From: Rubrivivax sp.
GTDB lineage: Bacteria > Pseudomonadota > Gammaproteobacteria > Burkholderiales > Burkholderiaceae_C
Direction of reading: 5' to 3'
Assembly (NCBI GenBank): GCA_030681795.1
Contig: JAUXRG010000091.1
Span: forward strand, 1 to 62,065
DNA: 62,065 nucleotides
Position 1 is the stretch's first letter, and every line of letters begins with the position of its first letter. A program made the translations under genes and the position numbers. Under the pieces are notes generated by a model. It searched no databases. It was not told the origin of the DNA and saw only the letters and a program-made list of their open reading frames with translations. Below are positions 16,274-25,579 of the stretch, one piece after another.

Positions 16274-17206
16274 ATGTCGTTCGACTTCCATGCCGCGGTC
16301 AGCGCGCCGTTTCGCATGCAACCCGGCCTGCGGCGCCTGGCCCCCGGCACGCCGCAGGTCACGCCGCTGGCGCCGGGCTCCAAGCACCAGCGCGAGAAGC
16401 TCGCCGTGCTCTCGGCCTTCTGGCCCCAGGCGCTGTGCGCCGTACCCGGCTTCGATGCTGGTCCAGCCCTGCAGGCCCTGTGTGAACACGCGGCGCGCGA
16501 GCATCCGCAGGCCTGGGCCTGGGACGGCCAGCGCGCACTGGCGCATGTGCTGGGAGCTGCCGTCACGCGCGACGGGCAGGTCGAGCAGACCGCCGTGGGC
16601 CGCTATGGCCTGGGTGACGAGGTTTCGCGCTGCCTGTTCGGCCTGCCCGAGGCCTGGCGGCTGGCCGGCCTGGCCAGCCTGGCTTTCGCCGAGGACTTCG
16701 CGGTGGTCGACGGCGCCACGGGCTGCATCCCCTGGCTGGCCGTGGCGCTGCCCAGCCACTGGGCGCCCGAGGCCAAGGTCGGCCAGCATTTCGCTGCCGT
16801 GCATGCGCCAGTGGCAGACAACGCACTGCTGCTGAGGGCCGCTGATTCACTGTTGCGACTGGTCACCGGCACCGAGCCCTGGGAGCGCTTCGTCTGGAAC
16901 GTCACCGACCACCCGCGGCTGCACGCCCACCCGGCCCGCGTGGACCCGCAACGCTGGCAGCATGTGGCGGTGGACGGCGCCTGGTGGCGCACCGAGCGCC
17001 AGACCTTCATCCCCTTGCCTGCCCGGGCGCAGGCGGTATTCACCATCGCCGTGCAGGTGCAGCCCCTGGCCCAGGCGATCGACTCGCCCGACAAGGCCGC
17101 CGCGCTGCACGACGCCGTCGCCAGCATGAGCCCGGCGGTGCTCGCGTACCGCAGCCTGGCCCCGGTGCGCGAGCCGCTGCTGGCCTGGCTGGCGGCGCGG
17201 CGATGA
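16274..17206 (+). CDS. DUF3445/haem-dependent oxidative N-demethylase-like protein
   Basis: From ATG 16274 the protein has 310 residues. The C-terminal region with ERFVWNVTDHPRLHAHP and WWRTERQTFIPLPARAQAVF, then FTIAVQVQPL, matches the HODM-alpha-like family (DUF3445), whose characterised member demethylates dimethylamine using haem. The substrate here is unknown, and the partner beta/gamma subunits of true HODM are not adjacent. The stop overlaps the mnmC start (ATGA), so the two are co-translated, although no functional link is known. The start is chosen because it begins the conserved MSFDFHAAVSAPFRMQPGLR; 50 nt of the upstream region hold the efp terminator. Confidence 0.78.
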   Translation: MSFDFHAAVSAPFRMQPGLRRLAPGTPQVTPLAPGSKHQREKLAVLSAFWPQALCAVPGFDAGPALQALCEHAAREHPQAWAWDGQRALAHVLGAAVTRDGQVEQTAVGRYGLGDEVSRCLFGLPEAWRLAGLASLAFAEDFAVVDGATGCIPWLAVALPSHWAPEAKVGQHFAAVHAPVADNALLLRAADSLLRLVTGTEPWERFVWNVTDHPRLHAHPARVDPQRWQHVAVDGAWWRTERQTFIPLPARAQAVFTIAVQVQPLAQAIDSPDKAAALHDAVASMSPAVLAYRSLAPVREPLLAWLAARR

Positions 17207-19179
17207 AGACGCAGCCCATCGTGCCGGCACACATCGATTTCGGTGCAGCGCCCGACCACCTGCCTCGCGCGCCGGATTTCGGCGATGTCTATCACCCGCA
17301 AGTGGGCGCGCTGGCCCAGGCGCGGCATGTCTTCCTGGGCGGCAACCGCCTGCCACAGCGCTGGGCGGGCCGCTCGCGCTTCGTGATCCTGGAGACCGGA
17401 TTCGGCCTGGGCAACAACTTCCTGGCCACCTGGGACGCCTGGCGGGCCGACCCGGCACGCTGCCAACGCCTGCACTTCGTCTCCATCGAGCGCCACCCGC
17501 CCACACGGGAGGATCTCGCGCGGGCCCACGCCGGCTCGGCGCTGCCCGAGCTGGCGGCCGAACTCGTGCACGCCTGGCCGCCGCTCACGCCCAACCTGCA
17601 TACGCTGGAATTCGAAGATGGCCGCGTGCAGTTGCTGCTGGCACTGGGCGACGTGGCGGCCCTGCTGCCGGGGCTGCGCGTGCAGGCCGATGCCTTCTTC
17701 CTCGACGGCTTTGCCCCGGCATGCAACGCCGAGATGTGGCAGCCGCGCGTGCTTGCGGCGCTGGGCCGAAAAGCGGCCCGCGGCGCGACGCTGGCGACCT
17801 GGAGCGTGGCGCGCGAGGTCCGCGAGGGCCTGGCCACGGCGGGCTTCGAATTGCAGCGCGCGGCAGGCATTGGCGGCAAGCGCGAGATCACCATCGGCCA
17901 ATGGGCGCCGCGCTTCGTGCCCAGGCATCTGCCCGACGCCGCGGTGGCCGCGCGCGAGGCCGTCGTCGTGGGCGCCGGCCTGGCAGGCGCGGCGGTGGCT
18001 GCGGCGCTGGCGCGACAGGGCCTGGCAGTGACCGTGCTGGAGCGCCACGCCGGCGCAGCGGGCGAGGCCTCGGGCAACCTGGCCGGAATCTTCCACGGCA
18101 CCGTCAATGCCGCTGACGGCCCCTATGCCCGCCTGTATCGCGCCGCGGCCCTGCAGGCGCAGCGCGACCATGGCACCGCGTTGGCGCGTGGCGCGGTGGC
18201 CGGCTGCGTGGGCGGGCTGCTGCGCCTGGACCTGCGCCCCGAAGGCCTGCCGGGCATGCACGCCCTGCTGCGGCGCGCCGGACTGCCGGCCGGGTACGTG
18301 CAGGCCCTGAGCGCCGAGGCGGCTTCGCAGCGGGCCGGCGCGCGCATCCCGGCGCCGGCCTGGCACTACCCGGGCGGCGGCTGGCTCTCACCGCCGCAAT
18401 GGGTGGTGCAGGCCCTGGCCGAGCCCGGCGTGCGATTCGTCCCACGCGTCGACGTGGCGTCACTGGCCCGCACCGCCGCAGGTTGGGCGCTGCACGACCG
18501 CCAGGGTAGGCTCGTCGCCACGGCGCCGCTGGTGGTGCTGGCCCATACCGCCAGCGCGGCGGGCCTGCTTGCCGGCCTGGGGCTGCCTCGCTGGCCGCTG
18601 CATCACACGCGCGGCCAGGTCACCTACTGGGCTGGCGACGCCGGCGGCCCGCTACGCCTGCCCGTGGCCGGGGACGGCTACGCCCTGCCCTTGCCCGACG
18701 GCGGTGTGCTGTGCGGCGCGACAAGGCAGGACGAGCTCGCCGAGGCGGTCGGCGTCGACGCCACGGTGCGGTCCACGGACCACGAACTCAACCTGGAAAG
18801 ACTGCTTCGCCTGACCGGCCTGCCTGCACCGCCCGACCCCGCGCGCTGGCTGGGCCGCGTGGGCTGGCGGCTGCATGCCGACGACCGGCTGCCCATCGTG
18901 GGCGCCTTGCCACGTGCGGAACTCGACGCGCGCGCGCAACGGCGCGATCAGGCCCGGCTGCTGCCGCGCGAAAGCGGCCTCTTCGTGCTCACGGCGCTGG
19001 GTGCGCGGGGCCTGACACTGGCGCCGCTGCTGGCGCGGCTGGTGGCGGCGCAGGCCACCGGTTCACCGTGGCCCTTGGAGCAGGACCTGGCCGATGCCAT
19101 CGATCCCGCGCGCTGGCTCGTGCGTTCAGCGCGAGCCGCGGCTGGGGAGCCCCGGATTCAGGCGCCGGCGGGCGGCTGA
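17203..19179 (+). CDS. mnmC: Bifunctional tRNA 5-methylaminomethyl-2-thiouridine modification enzyme MnmC
   Basis: A 658-residue fusion. The N-terminal domain (about 1-240) is the SAM-dependent methyltransferase MnmD with ILETGFGLGNNFLATWDAW and DAFFLDGFAPACNAEMW. The C-terminal domain (about 250-650) is an FAD oxidoreductase (EAVVVGAGLAGAAVAAALA). Together they convert cmnm5(s2)U34 to mnm5(s2)U34 in several tRNAs. Domain order and length match the fused enterobacterial/beta-proteobacterial form. The gene overlaps the upstream DUF3445 gene by 4 bp and the convergent small gene at 19158-19334 by 22 bp. Confidence 0.95.
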   Translation: MKTQPIVPAHIDFGAAPDHLPRAPDFGDVYHPQVGALAQARHVFLGGNRLPQRWAGRSRFVILETGFGLGNNFLATWDAWRADPARCQRLHFVSIERHPPTREDLARAHAGSALPELAAELVHAWPPLTPNLHTLEFEDGRVQLLLALGDVAALLPGLRVQADAFFLDGFAPACNAEMWQPRVLAALGRKAARGATLATWSVAREVREGLATAGFELQRAAGIGGKREITIGQWAPRFVPRHLPDAAVAAREAVVVGAGLAGAAVAAALARQGLAVTVLERHAGAAGEASGNLAGIFHGTVNAADGPYARLYRAAALQAQRDHGTALARGAVAGCVGGLLRLDLRPEGLPGMHALLRRAGLPAGYVQALSAEAASQRAGARIPAPAWHYPGGGWLSPPQWVVQALAEPGVRFVPRVDVASLARTAAGWALHDRQGRLVATAPLVVLAHTASAAGLLAGLGLPRWPLHHTRGQVTYWAGDAGGPLRLPVAGDGYALPLPDGGVLCGATRQDELAEAVGVDATVRSTDHELNLERLLRLTGLPAPPDPARWLGRVGWRLHADDRLPIVGALPRAELDARAQRRDQARLLPRESGLFVLTALGARGLTLAPLLARLVAAQATGSPWPLEQDLADAIDPARWLVRSARAAAGEPRIQAPAGG

Positions 19180-19334
19180 CCGCTCTCGCCGGGTTCGGCC
19201 TCTTCGGGTTCGTCAGGCATGGGCGGCAGCCCCGCAGCCTTGCGTGCGGCCTTCTCCCTATCCTTTTCTTCCTTCTTCTTCTTCTTGGCCAACTCGCGTT
19301 GGCGCTTCTCGAACGAATAGTTGGGTTTGGCCAA
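19158..19334 (-). CDS. Small conserved basic protein (MAKPNYSFEKRQRE family)
   Basis: A 58-residue frame from TTG 19334, with GAGGA 7 nt upstream, reads MAKPNYSFEKRQRELAKKKK and then an acidic, Pro-rich tail ending GQPPAGA. Small proteins with this AKPNY-x-F-KRQ-E-x-AKKKK start are widespread and conserved in proteobacteria, with no assigned function; the run of lysines suggests nucleic-acid or ribosome contact. The last 22 bp overlap the end of convergent mnmC. The conserved N-terminus fixes the TTG start. Confidence 0.75.
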   Translation of the reverse strand: MAKPNYSFEKRQRELAKKKKKEEKDREKAARKAAGLPPMPDEPEEAEPGESGQPPAGA

Positions 19335-19371
19335 AGCGGGTCCTCGGGAGCAGGGATTGAAAGTACCCCGA

Positions 19372-20031
19372 TTAGAACACCAGCGTGCGCACGCCCTGTG
19401 CCGTGCCCAGCAGGCACAGGCTGGCGCGATGACGGGCGAAGATGCCCACCGTCACCACGCCGGGCCACTGGTTGATCTCGGCCTCCAGGGCCGCGGGGTC
19501 GGTGATGACCAGGCCGCGCACGTCGAGCAGGGGGTGGCCGTTGTCGGTGAGCACGCCCTGGCGCAGGCTCGCCGTGCCGCCCAGCGCGGCAAACCGCCGC
19601 GCCACCTGCGGCGCCGCCATGGCGATCACCTCCACCGGCAGCGGAAACGCGCCCAGCACATCGACGAGCTTGCTCTCGTCGGCGATGCAGACGAAGCGCT
19701 GCGCCAGGTCGGCGACGATCTTCTCGCGCGTGAGCGCCGCGCCGCCGCCCTTGATCATGCAGCCGCGGCCGTCGATCTCGTCGGCGCCGTCGACGTAGAC
19801 CGGCAAGTGCTGGACCTCGGCGGCTTCGAACACCGGGATGCCGTGCGCGCGCAGCCGCTCGGTGCTCTTCACCGAGCTCGACACCGCACCCGCGATGCGC
19901 CCCTTCATCGTCGCCAGCGCATCGATGAAATGGTTCACCGTGGAGCCCGTGCCCACACCCACCAGTTCACCGGGCACCACGTGCTCCAGCGCCGCACGGC
20001 CGACCAGGGCCTTGAGTTCGTCTTGCGTCAT
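19372..20031 (-). CDS. rpiA: Ribose-5-phosphate isomerase A
   Basis: A 219-residue enzyme interconverting ribose-5-phosphate and ribulose-5-phosphate in the pentose phosphate pathway. The active-site signatures are complete: [15 protein letters not shown] (phosphate loop), VDGADEID (acid pair) and [12 protein letters not shown] (catalytic Glu and Lys region). Length equals the E. coli enzyme. The ATG at 20031 is preceded 6 nt upstream by GATAAT rather than a ribosome site. pyrD is divergent with 40 bp between the two start codons. Confidence 0.96.
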   Translation of the reverse strand: MTQDELKALVGRAALEHVVPGELVGVGTGSTVNHFIDALATMKGRIAGAVSSSVKSTERLRAHGIPVFEAAEVQHLPVYVDGADEIDGRGCMIKGGGAALTREKIVADLAQRFVCIADESKLVDVLGAFPLPVEVIAMAAPQVARRFAALGGTASLRQGVLTDNGHPLLDVRGLVITDPAALEAEINQWPGVVTVGIFARHRASLCLLGTAQGVRTLVF

Positions 20032-20037
20032 GCCTCG

Positions 20038-20063
20038 ATTATCGAGGGGTGGCCTGAGACAAT
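20038..20063. promoter_or_regulatory. Divergent rpiA/pyrD promoter boxes close to both start codons
   Basis: On the minus strand, GATAAT (20043-20038) ends 6 nt before the rpiA ATG. On the plus strand, GACAAT (20058-20063) ends 8 nt before the pyrD ATG. The whole gap is 40 bp, too short for conventional leaders in both directions. Confidence 0.4.
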
Positions 20064-20071
20064 CCAGCTCC

Positions 20072-21112
20072 ATGCCCCTGCTGCCCTACCCCATCGCCCG
20101 CGCATTCCTCTTCGGCCTGGACGCCGAGACGGCCCACGACCTCACGATGCACAGCCTGGCGGCCCTGCAGCACACGCCCGCGCGCTGGCTGTGGCAGCAG
20201 CCGCGGGTGGACGACCCGGTCGTGCTGGCCGGCCTGCGCTTCCCCAACCGCATCGGCCTGGCCGCGGGCTTGGACAAGGCGGGCGCCTGCATCGACGGCC
20301 TGGGTGCGATGGGTTTCGGATTCATCGAGGTCGGCACCGTCACGCCGCTGGCACAAGCCGGCAACCCCAAGCCGCGCATGTTCCGGCTGGCCGGCAAGCG
20401 CGCGCTCATCAACCGCATGGGCTTCAACAACGGCGGGCTGGCCGACTTCATCGCCCACGTGGAGCGGTCCACCCGCTTTCGCGCCAGCGGCGGCGTGCTC
20501 GGCCTGAATATCGGCAAGAACGCCGCCACGCCGATCGAGCGCGCGGCGGACGACTACCTCCTGTGCCTGGCCGGCGTCTATGCGCACGCCGACTACGTCA
20601 CGGTCAACATCTCCAGCCCGAATACGAAGAACCTGCGCGCGCTGCAAGGCGACGAGGCCCTCGAAGCGCTGCTCGCCACGCTGCAGGCGCGCCGCGACGG
20701 GCTGGCGCGCGAGCATGGCCGCCGGGTGCCGATGTTCGTGAAGATCGCGCCGGATCTCGACGATGCGCAAGTCGGCGTCATCGCCGCCACGCTGCTCAGG
20801 CACCGCGTCGACGGCGTCATCGCCACCAACACCACCGTCTCGCGCGAAACCGTGCAGGGCGAGCGCCATGCCGGCGAGGCCGGCGGCCTGAGCGGCGCAC
20901 CGGTATTCGAGACCAGCAAGCGCGTCGTGCGCCTGTTGCGCGCCGCGCTGGGGCCGGACTATCCGATCATCGGCGTGGGCGGCGTGATGAGCGGGGCCGA
21001 TGCGCGGGCCATGGTCCAGGCCGGGGCGAACCTGGTGCAGATCTACACCGGGCTCATCTATCGCGGCCCGGCGCTGGTGAGCGAAGCCGCCCGGGCCATC
21101 AAGGGCGGCTGA
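20072..21112 (+). CDS. pyrD: Dihydroorotate dehydrogenase (quinone), class 2
   Basis: A 346-residue membrane-associated flavoenzyme that oxidises dihydroorotate to orotate in pyrimidine synthesis, passing electrons to ubiquinone. The N-terminal helical pair ([20 protein letters not shown]) is the membrane/quinone domain of class 2. FMN-binding and active-site motifs are [20 protein letters not shown], the catalytic Ser in [21 protein letters not shown] and GVGGVMSG near the end. Length is usual for the class. It is divergent from rpiA. Confidence 0.97.
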   Translation: MPLLPYPIARAFLFGLDAETAHDLTMHSLAALQHTPARWLWQQPRVDDPVVLAGLRFPNRIGLAAGLDKAGACIDGLGAMGFGFIEVGTVTPLAQAGNPKPRMFRLAGKRALINRMGFNNGGLADFIAHVERSTRFRASGGVLGLNIGKNAATPIERAADDYLLCLAGVYAHADYVTVNISSPNTKNLRALQGDEALEALLATLQARRDGLAREHGRRVPMFVKIAPDLDDAQVGVIAATLLRHRVDGVIATNTTVSRETVQGERHAGEAGGLSGAPVFETSKRVVRLLRAALGPDYPIIGVGGVMSGADARAMVQAGANLVQIYTGLIYRGPALVSEAARAIKGG

Positions 21113-21154
21113 CGACGCTGTCGCCGGCCGCCGGAGCGGGGCGCTCGCCCGCGC

Positions 21155-21793
21155 TCAGTGCAGCGGCACCCCGGTCTTGGACTGCAGTTCCTCGCGCGTC
21201 ACGCCGGGCGCCATCTCGACGACCTTGAGGCCCTCGGGCGTCACGTCGAGCACCGCCAGGTCGGTGATGATGCGATCGACCACGCCCTTGCCGGTGAGCG
21301 GCAGCGTGCACTCGGGCAGGATCTTCAGGTCGACGCTGCCGTCCTTCTTGCGCGCCACATGCTCCATGAGGATGACCACGCGCTTGACGCCCGCCACCAG
21401 GTCCATCGCGCCGCCCATGCCCTTGACCATCTTGCCCGGGATCATCCAGTTGGCCAGGTCGCCCTTCTCGCTGACCTGCATGGCGCCGAGGATGCTGATA
21501 TTGACCTTGCCGCCGCGAATCATGGCGAAGCTGTCGTGGCTGCCGAAGATGCTCGATCCGGGCAGCGTGGTCACCGTCTGCTTGCCGGCGTTGATGAGGT
21601 CGGCGTCGACCTGCTCCTCGGTGGGAAACGGCCCGATCCCGAGCATGCCGTTCTCGCTTTGCAGCCAGACCTCGAATTTCGGGTCGAGGAAATTGGCCAC
21701 CATGGTGGGCAGGCCGATGCCGAGATTGGCGTAGAAGCCGTCTTCGAATTCCCGGGCCGCGCGCGCGGCCATCTGGTCGTGTGTCCAGGCCAT
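21155..21793 (-). CDS. scoB: 3-oxoacid CoA-transferase, subunit B
   Basis: A 212-residue class I CoA-transferase beta subunit. The catalytic glutamate that carries the CoA thioester lies in [14 protein letters not shown]; the GGAMDLVAG and conserved [12 protein letters not shown] blocks follow. With subunit A it moves CoA from succinyl-CoA to acetoacetate or a related 3-oxoacid, feeding ketone bodies or 3-oxoadipate into central metabolism. It starts 2 nt after the end of the A-subunit gene. Substrate (acetoacetate against 3-oxoadipate) cannot be settled from the sequence; ketone body use is more usual for this gene order. Confidence 0.9.
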   Translation of the reverse strand: MAWTHDQMAARAAREFEDGFYANLGIGLPTMVANFLDPKFEVWLQSENGMLGIGPFPTEEQVDADLINAGKQTVTTLPGSSIFGSHDSFAMIRGGKVNISILGAMQVSEKGDLANWMIPGKMVKGMGGAMDLVAGVKRVVILMEHVARKKDGSVDLKILPECTLPLTGKGVVDRIITDLAVLDVTPEGLKVVEMAPGVTREELQSKTGVPLH

Positions 21794-21795
21794 GG

Positions 21796-22503
21796 TCAGG
21801 CTCCCGTCTTTTCGGTGAGGGTGCGCTTCTCGATGCGCTTCTCGGGGTGGGCATTGAGCACGATGCGATGCACGTAGATGCCGGGCAGGTGCACCGAGTC
21901 GGGCTCCATGCTGCCGGTGGGCACGATCTCCTCGACCTCCACCACGGTGATGCGCCCGGCCATCGCCACGGCCGGGTTGAAGTTGCGCGCCGTGAGGCGG
22001 AACTGCAGGTTGCCCGAATGGTCGGCCTTCCAGGCCTTGACCAGCGAGACCTCGGGCAGCAGCGCACGCTCCATCAGGTAGGTGTGGCCGTCGAACTCGC
22101 GCGTTTCCTTGCCCTGCGCCACCAGCGTGCCCACGCCGGTGCGGGTGAAGAAGGCCGGGATGCCCGCGCCGCCGGCGCGCAGCCGCTCGGCCAGCGTGCC
22201 CTGGGGCGTGAACTCGAGCTCGAGCTCGCCGGCCAGGAACTGGCGTTCGAACTCCTTGTTCTCGCCGACGTAGCTGCTGATCATCTTCTTGATCTGCCGC
22301 GTTTCGAGCAGCTTGCCCAGGCCGAAACCGTCGACGCCGGCGTTGTTCGAGATCACGCTCAGGTTCTGCACGCCGCTGTCGCGCAGGGCATCGATGAGCG
22401 CTTCGGGGATGCCGCACAGGCCGAAACCGCCCACGGCGAGCAACTGCCCGTCCCTGACGATGCCGTCCAGCGCTGCGGCGGCGCTGGGATAGATCTTGTT
22501 CAT
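21796..22503 (-). CDS. scoA: 3-oxoacid CoA-transferase, subunit A
   Basis: A 235-residue alpha subunit ([20 protein letters not shown]) with the CoA-binding motif [16 protein letters not shown] and the typical [20 protein letters not shown], then [20 protein letters not shown]. It pairs with scoB, which follows after 2 nt. The upstream region carries a perfect 8-bp palindrome (22553-22572) shared with the divergent PAS/LuxR regulator, which probably controls it. Confidence 0.92.
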   Translation of the reverse strand: MNKIYPSAAAALDGIVRDGQLLAVGGFGLCGIPEALIDALRDSGVQNLSVISNNAGVDGFGLGKLLETRQIKKMISSYVGENKEFERQFLAGELELEFTPQGTLAERLRAGGAGIPAFFTRTGVGTLVAQGKETREFDGHTYLMERALLPEVSLVKAWKADHSGNLQFRLTARNFNPAVAMAGRITVVEVEEIVPTGSMEPDSVHLPGIYVHRIVLNAHPEKRIEKRTLTEKTGA

Positions 22504-22552
22504 CTCGTGTGGCTCCTGGCCGCGGCAGCGGCTGATCGAGGCAACAAGCGTA

Positions 22553-22572
22553 CTACTTAAGGCATTAAGTAG
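22553..22572. promoter_or_regulatory. Perfect palindrome between scoA and the LuxR-type regulator
   Basis: CTACTTAA-GGCA-TTAAGTAG is a perfect 8-bp inverted repeat in an AT-rich patch, 50 bp upstream of scoA and 46 bp upstream of the short leader ORF of the divergent regulator. It is the obvious candidate operator for the GerE-type regulator encoded next to it. Confidence 0.6.
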
Positions 22573-22617
22573 CGTTACGTAAAATCAACTAAGGTCGGCC
22601 CCCTGGAGACCTGCCGA

Positions 22618-22680
22618 ATGTCCTTCGCCAACCCGCCCTTCAGCAACCCGCCCTTCACCACCCGCTGGGCAAGACCGTGA
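22618..22680 (+). CDS. Possible 20-codon leader peptide coupled to the PAS/LuxR regulator
   Basis: ATG 22618 opens a frame of 20 codons (MSFANPPFSNPPFTTRWARP) whose TGA overlaps the GTG of the regulator as GTGA. GGAG lies about 11 nt upstream. The repeated NPPF unit is unusual. It could set regulator translation by coupling, or be chance; no homologue is known to me. Confidence 0.3.
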   Translation: MSFANPPFSNPPFTTRWARP

Positions 22681-23267
22681 CGACCGAAGGTGCCCTCGCG
22701 GCACTCGACTACCGCAGCGCCTTCGATCTGGCGCCGATCGGCCTGGCGCTGTCGCGGCAGCGGCTGATGATCGACTGCAACCGCGAGCTGCTGGCGATAT
22801 TCGGCGCCGAGCGCGAACAGCTCATCGGCCGCTCGTTCGAGATCCTCTACCCCACCGCCGACGAGTTCGAGCGCACCGGCATGCGCATCGCCGCGCAGCT
22901 CGACGCCCGGGGCCACTACGCCGACGAGCGCGTGATGAAACGCCTGGGCCTTGCGCAGGGCGCGCGCGCCGGCGAGCTCTTCTGGTGCCATGTCAGCGGC
23001 CGCGCGCTGGACCCGCGCCAGCCGCACGCGCAAGGCATCTGGGCCTTCGAGGACCTCTCCTCGCGCCGCGTGCTCACGCTCGTGCTCACGCCGCGTGAAC
23101 GCGAGATCGCCGCGCTGCTCATCGAGGGCCTGACGAGCAAGCTCATCGGCCGTCGGCTGGGGATCAGCCCGCGCACGGTGGATGTCTACCGGGCCCGCCT
23201 GATGCGCAAGACCGGCGCGGCGACCACGCCCGAACTCGTCAACCGGCTGCTCACCGGGGCGCCGTAG
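22677..23267 (+). CDS. PAS-domain LuxR-type transcriptional regulator
   Basis: A 196-residue protein from GTG 22677. Residues about 12-125 form one PAS domain (AFDLAPIGLALSRQRLMIDC and onward). Residues about 133-190 form a GerE helix-turn-helix: LTPREREIAALLIEGLTSKL, then IGRRLGISPRTVDVYRARLM, with the conserved Glu and recognition helix intact. There is no receiver domain, so the PAS part probably senses a small molecule directly. It is divergent from scoAB and shares the palindrome at 22553-22572, so regulation of ketone-body use is the likeliest role. The GTG has no strong ribosome site of its own. Confidence 0.85.
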   Translation: MTTEGALAALDYRSAFDLAPIGLALSRQRLMIDCNRELLAIFGAEREQLIGRSFEILYPTADEFERTGMRIAAQLDARGHYADERVMKRLGLAQGARAGELFWCHVSGRALDPRQPHAQGIWAFEDLSSRRVLTLVLTPREREIAALLIEGLTSKLIGRRLGISPRTVDVYRARLMRKTGAATTPELVNRLLTGAP

Positions 23268-23328
23268 CACCGCAGGCGAAGCGCCCCGCCCCTGGCCCGA
23301 GACCTCGAAGCATAGGCCTCACCCGCCT

Positions 23329-23973
23329 TCAGTCCATTCCCAGTTCACGCGCCATGCGCTGCACCAGCGCCTTGAGGTCTTCGAGCTCGCCCGCCATGCG
23401 CGTCTGTTCGGCCTTCAGCGCCGAGAGCTCGCCGGCACTCACGCCCTCGTCGGTGGGCGCCGCGCCGCGCGCCACGGCCTGCGCGACCTCGCCGCACAGC
23501 AGCTGCGCCCAGCGCGCCTCGCGCTCGCCCGGCGCGCGCGCGAGCCTGAGCACCAGCGGCACCGGCTTGGCCGCCAGCTCGTCGAGAAAACCCTCCACCG
23601 AAGAGATGTCGGCAAAGCGATGCAGGCGCTCGCAGTTCAGCCGCAGCTCCGCGGCGGTCTGTGGCCCGCGCAGCATCAGCACCGCCAGCAACGCCACGGC
23701 CTGCGAGGGCAGCTGCAGCGCGCGGCCCATGTTGTGCTCGAACTTCACCACGCGGCTGCCACTGCCCTCGAACACCAGGCTCAGGCCCTTGAGGCCGTCC
23801 AGCGCCGTCAGCACCTCGGCCTCGGTGGCCTCGATCACGGGTAAGCGCGCGGTCTTCTGGTTGCAGCCCCCCACCAGCGCGTTGATCGACATCGGGTAGG
23901 TATCGGGCACGGTGGCCTGCTTCTCGATCAGCACGCCCAGCACGCGCGCTTCCAGCGGGGTCAGCGCCCTCAT
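23329..23973 (-). CDS. yceH: YceH family protein (DUF480)
   Basis: A 214-residue protein with two tandem winged-helix domains as in E. coli Yce[39 protein letters not shown], and a second wing around [20 protein letters not shown]. The C-terminus ([20 protein letters not shown]) is a short coiled coil. The family is conserved in proteobacteria but its function is not established; DNA binding is inferred from the fold. It lies 18 nt downstream of an SDR gene on the same strand and is probably co-transcribed with it. Confidence 0.9.
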   Translation of the reverse strand: MRALTPLEARVLGVLIEKQATVPDTYPMSINALVGGCNQKTARLPVIEATEAEVLTALDGLKGLSLVFEGSGSRVVKFEHNMGRALQLPSQAVALLAVLMLRGPQTAAELRLNCERLHRFADISSVEGFLDELAAKPVPLVLRLARAPGEREARWAQLLCGEVAQAVARGAAPTDEGVSAGELSALKAEQTRMAGELEDLKALVQRMARELGMD

Positions 23974-23991
23974 CCTCGACCGGCCTGCCTG

Positions 23992-24774
23992 CTACACACC
24001 GAAGCCATCGTCCGCGGCGATGACCGCGCCATTGACGAAGTGGCTCTGGTTGGCGCACAGCATCACCAGCAGGGCGTCCAGGTCGGCCGGCGTGCCGATG
24101 CGCTTGCGCGGCAGCATGTTCATCAGCTTCTTGCCGGCCTCGGTCTTCCAGTGCTGGTGGTTGATCTCGGTGTCGATGTAGCCGGGGCAGATGGCATTCA
24201 CGTTGATGCCATAGCGCCCCCACTCCAGCGCCATGGCGCGCGTCATGTGCACCACCGCCGCCTTGCTCATGCAGTACACGCCGAGCTGCGAGAGCACGCG
24301 CAAGCCGGCCATCGAGGCGATATTGACGATGCGCCCGCCGGTGTAGGTGCCCGGCGCCTCCCCCTTGCTGCGCGCGATCATGCGCTTGGCCACCGCCTGG
24401 GCGACGAAGAACGCGCCGCGGGTGTTGGTGTTCATGATGAAGTCGTAGTCCTCGGGCGTCACCTCGGTGAGCTTGTGCGTGGTGCTCACGCCCGAGTTGT
24501 TGACCAGGATGTCGATGGCGCCCATCTCGGTCTCGGCGTGGGCCACGGCGGCGCGGATGCTCGCCGGGTCGGTGACGTCCAGGCCCACCACATGCGCGTC
24601 GCCACCCAGGCTCTCGATCTCCGCGCGCAGGGTCTTCAGGCGCTCGACGCGGCGCGCCGCCATCACCACACCGGCGCCGGCGGCGGCCAGGGTCTTGGCG
24701 AATTGCGCGCCCAGGCCGCTGGATGCGCCGGTGATGAAGGCCACGCGGCCCGACAGATCGATTTCGTAGGCCAT
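23992..24774 (-). CDS. Short-chain dehydrogenase/reductase
   Basis: A 260-residue classical SDR. The cofactor site is TGASSGLGAQFA (TG-x3-GxG), the structural motif is NNSG, and the catalytic Ser/Tyr/Lys lie in IVNIASMAGL and VYCMSKAA. The following CPGYIDTEIN is typical. An Arg pair in AARRVERL after the second strand favours NADP(H). A strong GGGGAGGG ribosome site precedes ATG 24774. yceH is 18 nt downstream. The substrate is not evident; 3-ketoacyl or hydroxyacyl-CoA chemistry is possible. Confidence 0.9.
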   Translation of the reverse strand: MAYEIDLSGRVAFITGASSGLGAQFAKTLAAAGAGVVMAARRVERLKTLRAEIESLGGDAHVVGLDVTDPASIRAAVAHAETEMGAIDILVNNSGVSTTHKLTEVTPEDYDFIMNTNTRGAFFVAQAVAKRMIARSKGEAPGTYTGGRIVNIASMAGLRVLSQLGVYCMSKAAVVHMTRAMALEWGRYGINVNAICPGYIDTEINHQHWKTEAGKKLMNMLPRKRIGTPADLDALLVMLCANQSHFVNGAVIAADDGFGV

Positions 24775-24904
24775 GAGTGCGGCCCTCCCCAGGCAATGAC
24801 ACTGCGGGAACGATAGCACGCAGGGTGTGCGCTCGATGGCCCGCAGGGTGTGCGCTTCACGTCTCGTGCCGGGCCACGCCGATGCGTCATCATCGGCGCC
24901 ACCC

Positions 24905-25558
24905 ATGCTGCAGATCCAGGCCCTGACCAAGCATTTCGACCGCACGCCGGTGTTCCACGACGTGACGCTGTCGGTGGCCAGTGGCGAGTTCGTCGCCCTG
25001 CTCGGCGAATCGGGCGTGGGCAAGTCGACGCTGCTGAACTGCATCGCCGGGCTGGACCGCGCCGACGAGGGCCGCGTCGTCATCGACGGCATCGATCTCG
25101 GCCGCTTGGACAATGACGGCTGCGCGCGGCTGCGGCGCGGGCAACTGGGTTTCGTCTTCCAGGCCTTCCACGTGCTGCCGCACCTCACGGTGGCCGAGAA
25201 CGTGAGCCTGCCGCTGCGCCTGCTCGGCCGCCACGACGACGCGCGCGTCGAGCACATATTGGCCGCCGTGGGCCTGGGTGGCCTCGGTGCGCGGCTGCCC
25301 GCACAGCTCTCGGGCGGACAGCTGCAGCGCGTGGCCATCGCCCGCGCCGTGGTGCATTCACCGGCGCTCATCCTCGCCGACGAGCCCACCGGCAATCTCG
25401 ACCCCGATACCGCCGAGCGCGTGCTGGCCGTGCTGCGCGCGCAGGTGCACGAAGCCGGCGCGGCCTGCCTGTTGGTGACGCATTCCGCCGCAGCCGCCGC
25501 GCGCGCCGACCGCGTGCTGCGCCTCACGGCCGCCGGCGTGGTGCCCGGCACGGCCTGA
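24905..25558 (+). CDS. ABC transporter ATP-binding protein (LolD/MacB-like)
   Basis: A 217-residue ATPase with Walker A GESGVGKST, Q-loop FVFQAFHVLPHLT, signature LSGGQLQR, Walker B LILADEPTGNLD and a switch His in LLVTHS. These features and the short length place it with LolD/MacB/FtsE-type ATPases that power extrusion of envelope molecules. ATG 24905 begins the conserved MLQIQALTKHF. The FtsX-type permease follows after 21 nt, and an AttH-like lipocalin overlaps the permease stop. Confidence 0.92.
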   Translation: MLQIQALTKHFDRTPVFHDVTLSVASGEFVALLGESGVGKSTLLNCIAGLDRADEGRVVIDGIDLGRLDNDGCARLRRGQLGFVFQAFHVLPHLTVAENVSLPLRLLGRHDDARVEHILAAVGLGGLGARLPAQLSGGQLQRVAIARAVVHSPALILADEPTGNLDPDTAERVLAVLRAQVHEAGAACLLVTHSAAAAARADRVLRLTAAGVVPGTA

Positions 25559-25579
25559 GCGGCCCAGGCAGCCCTCACG

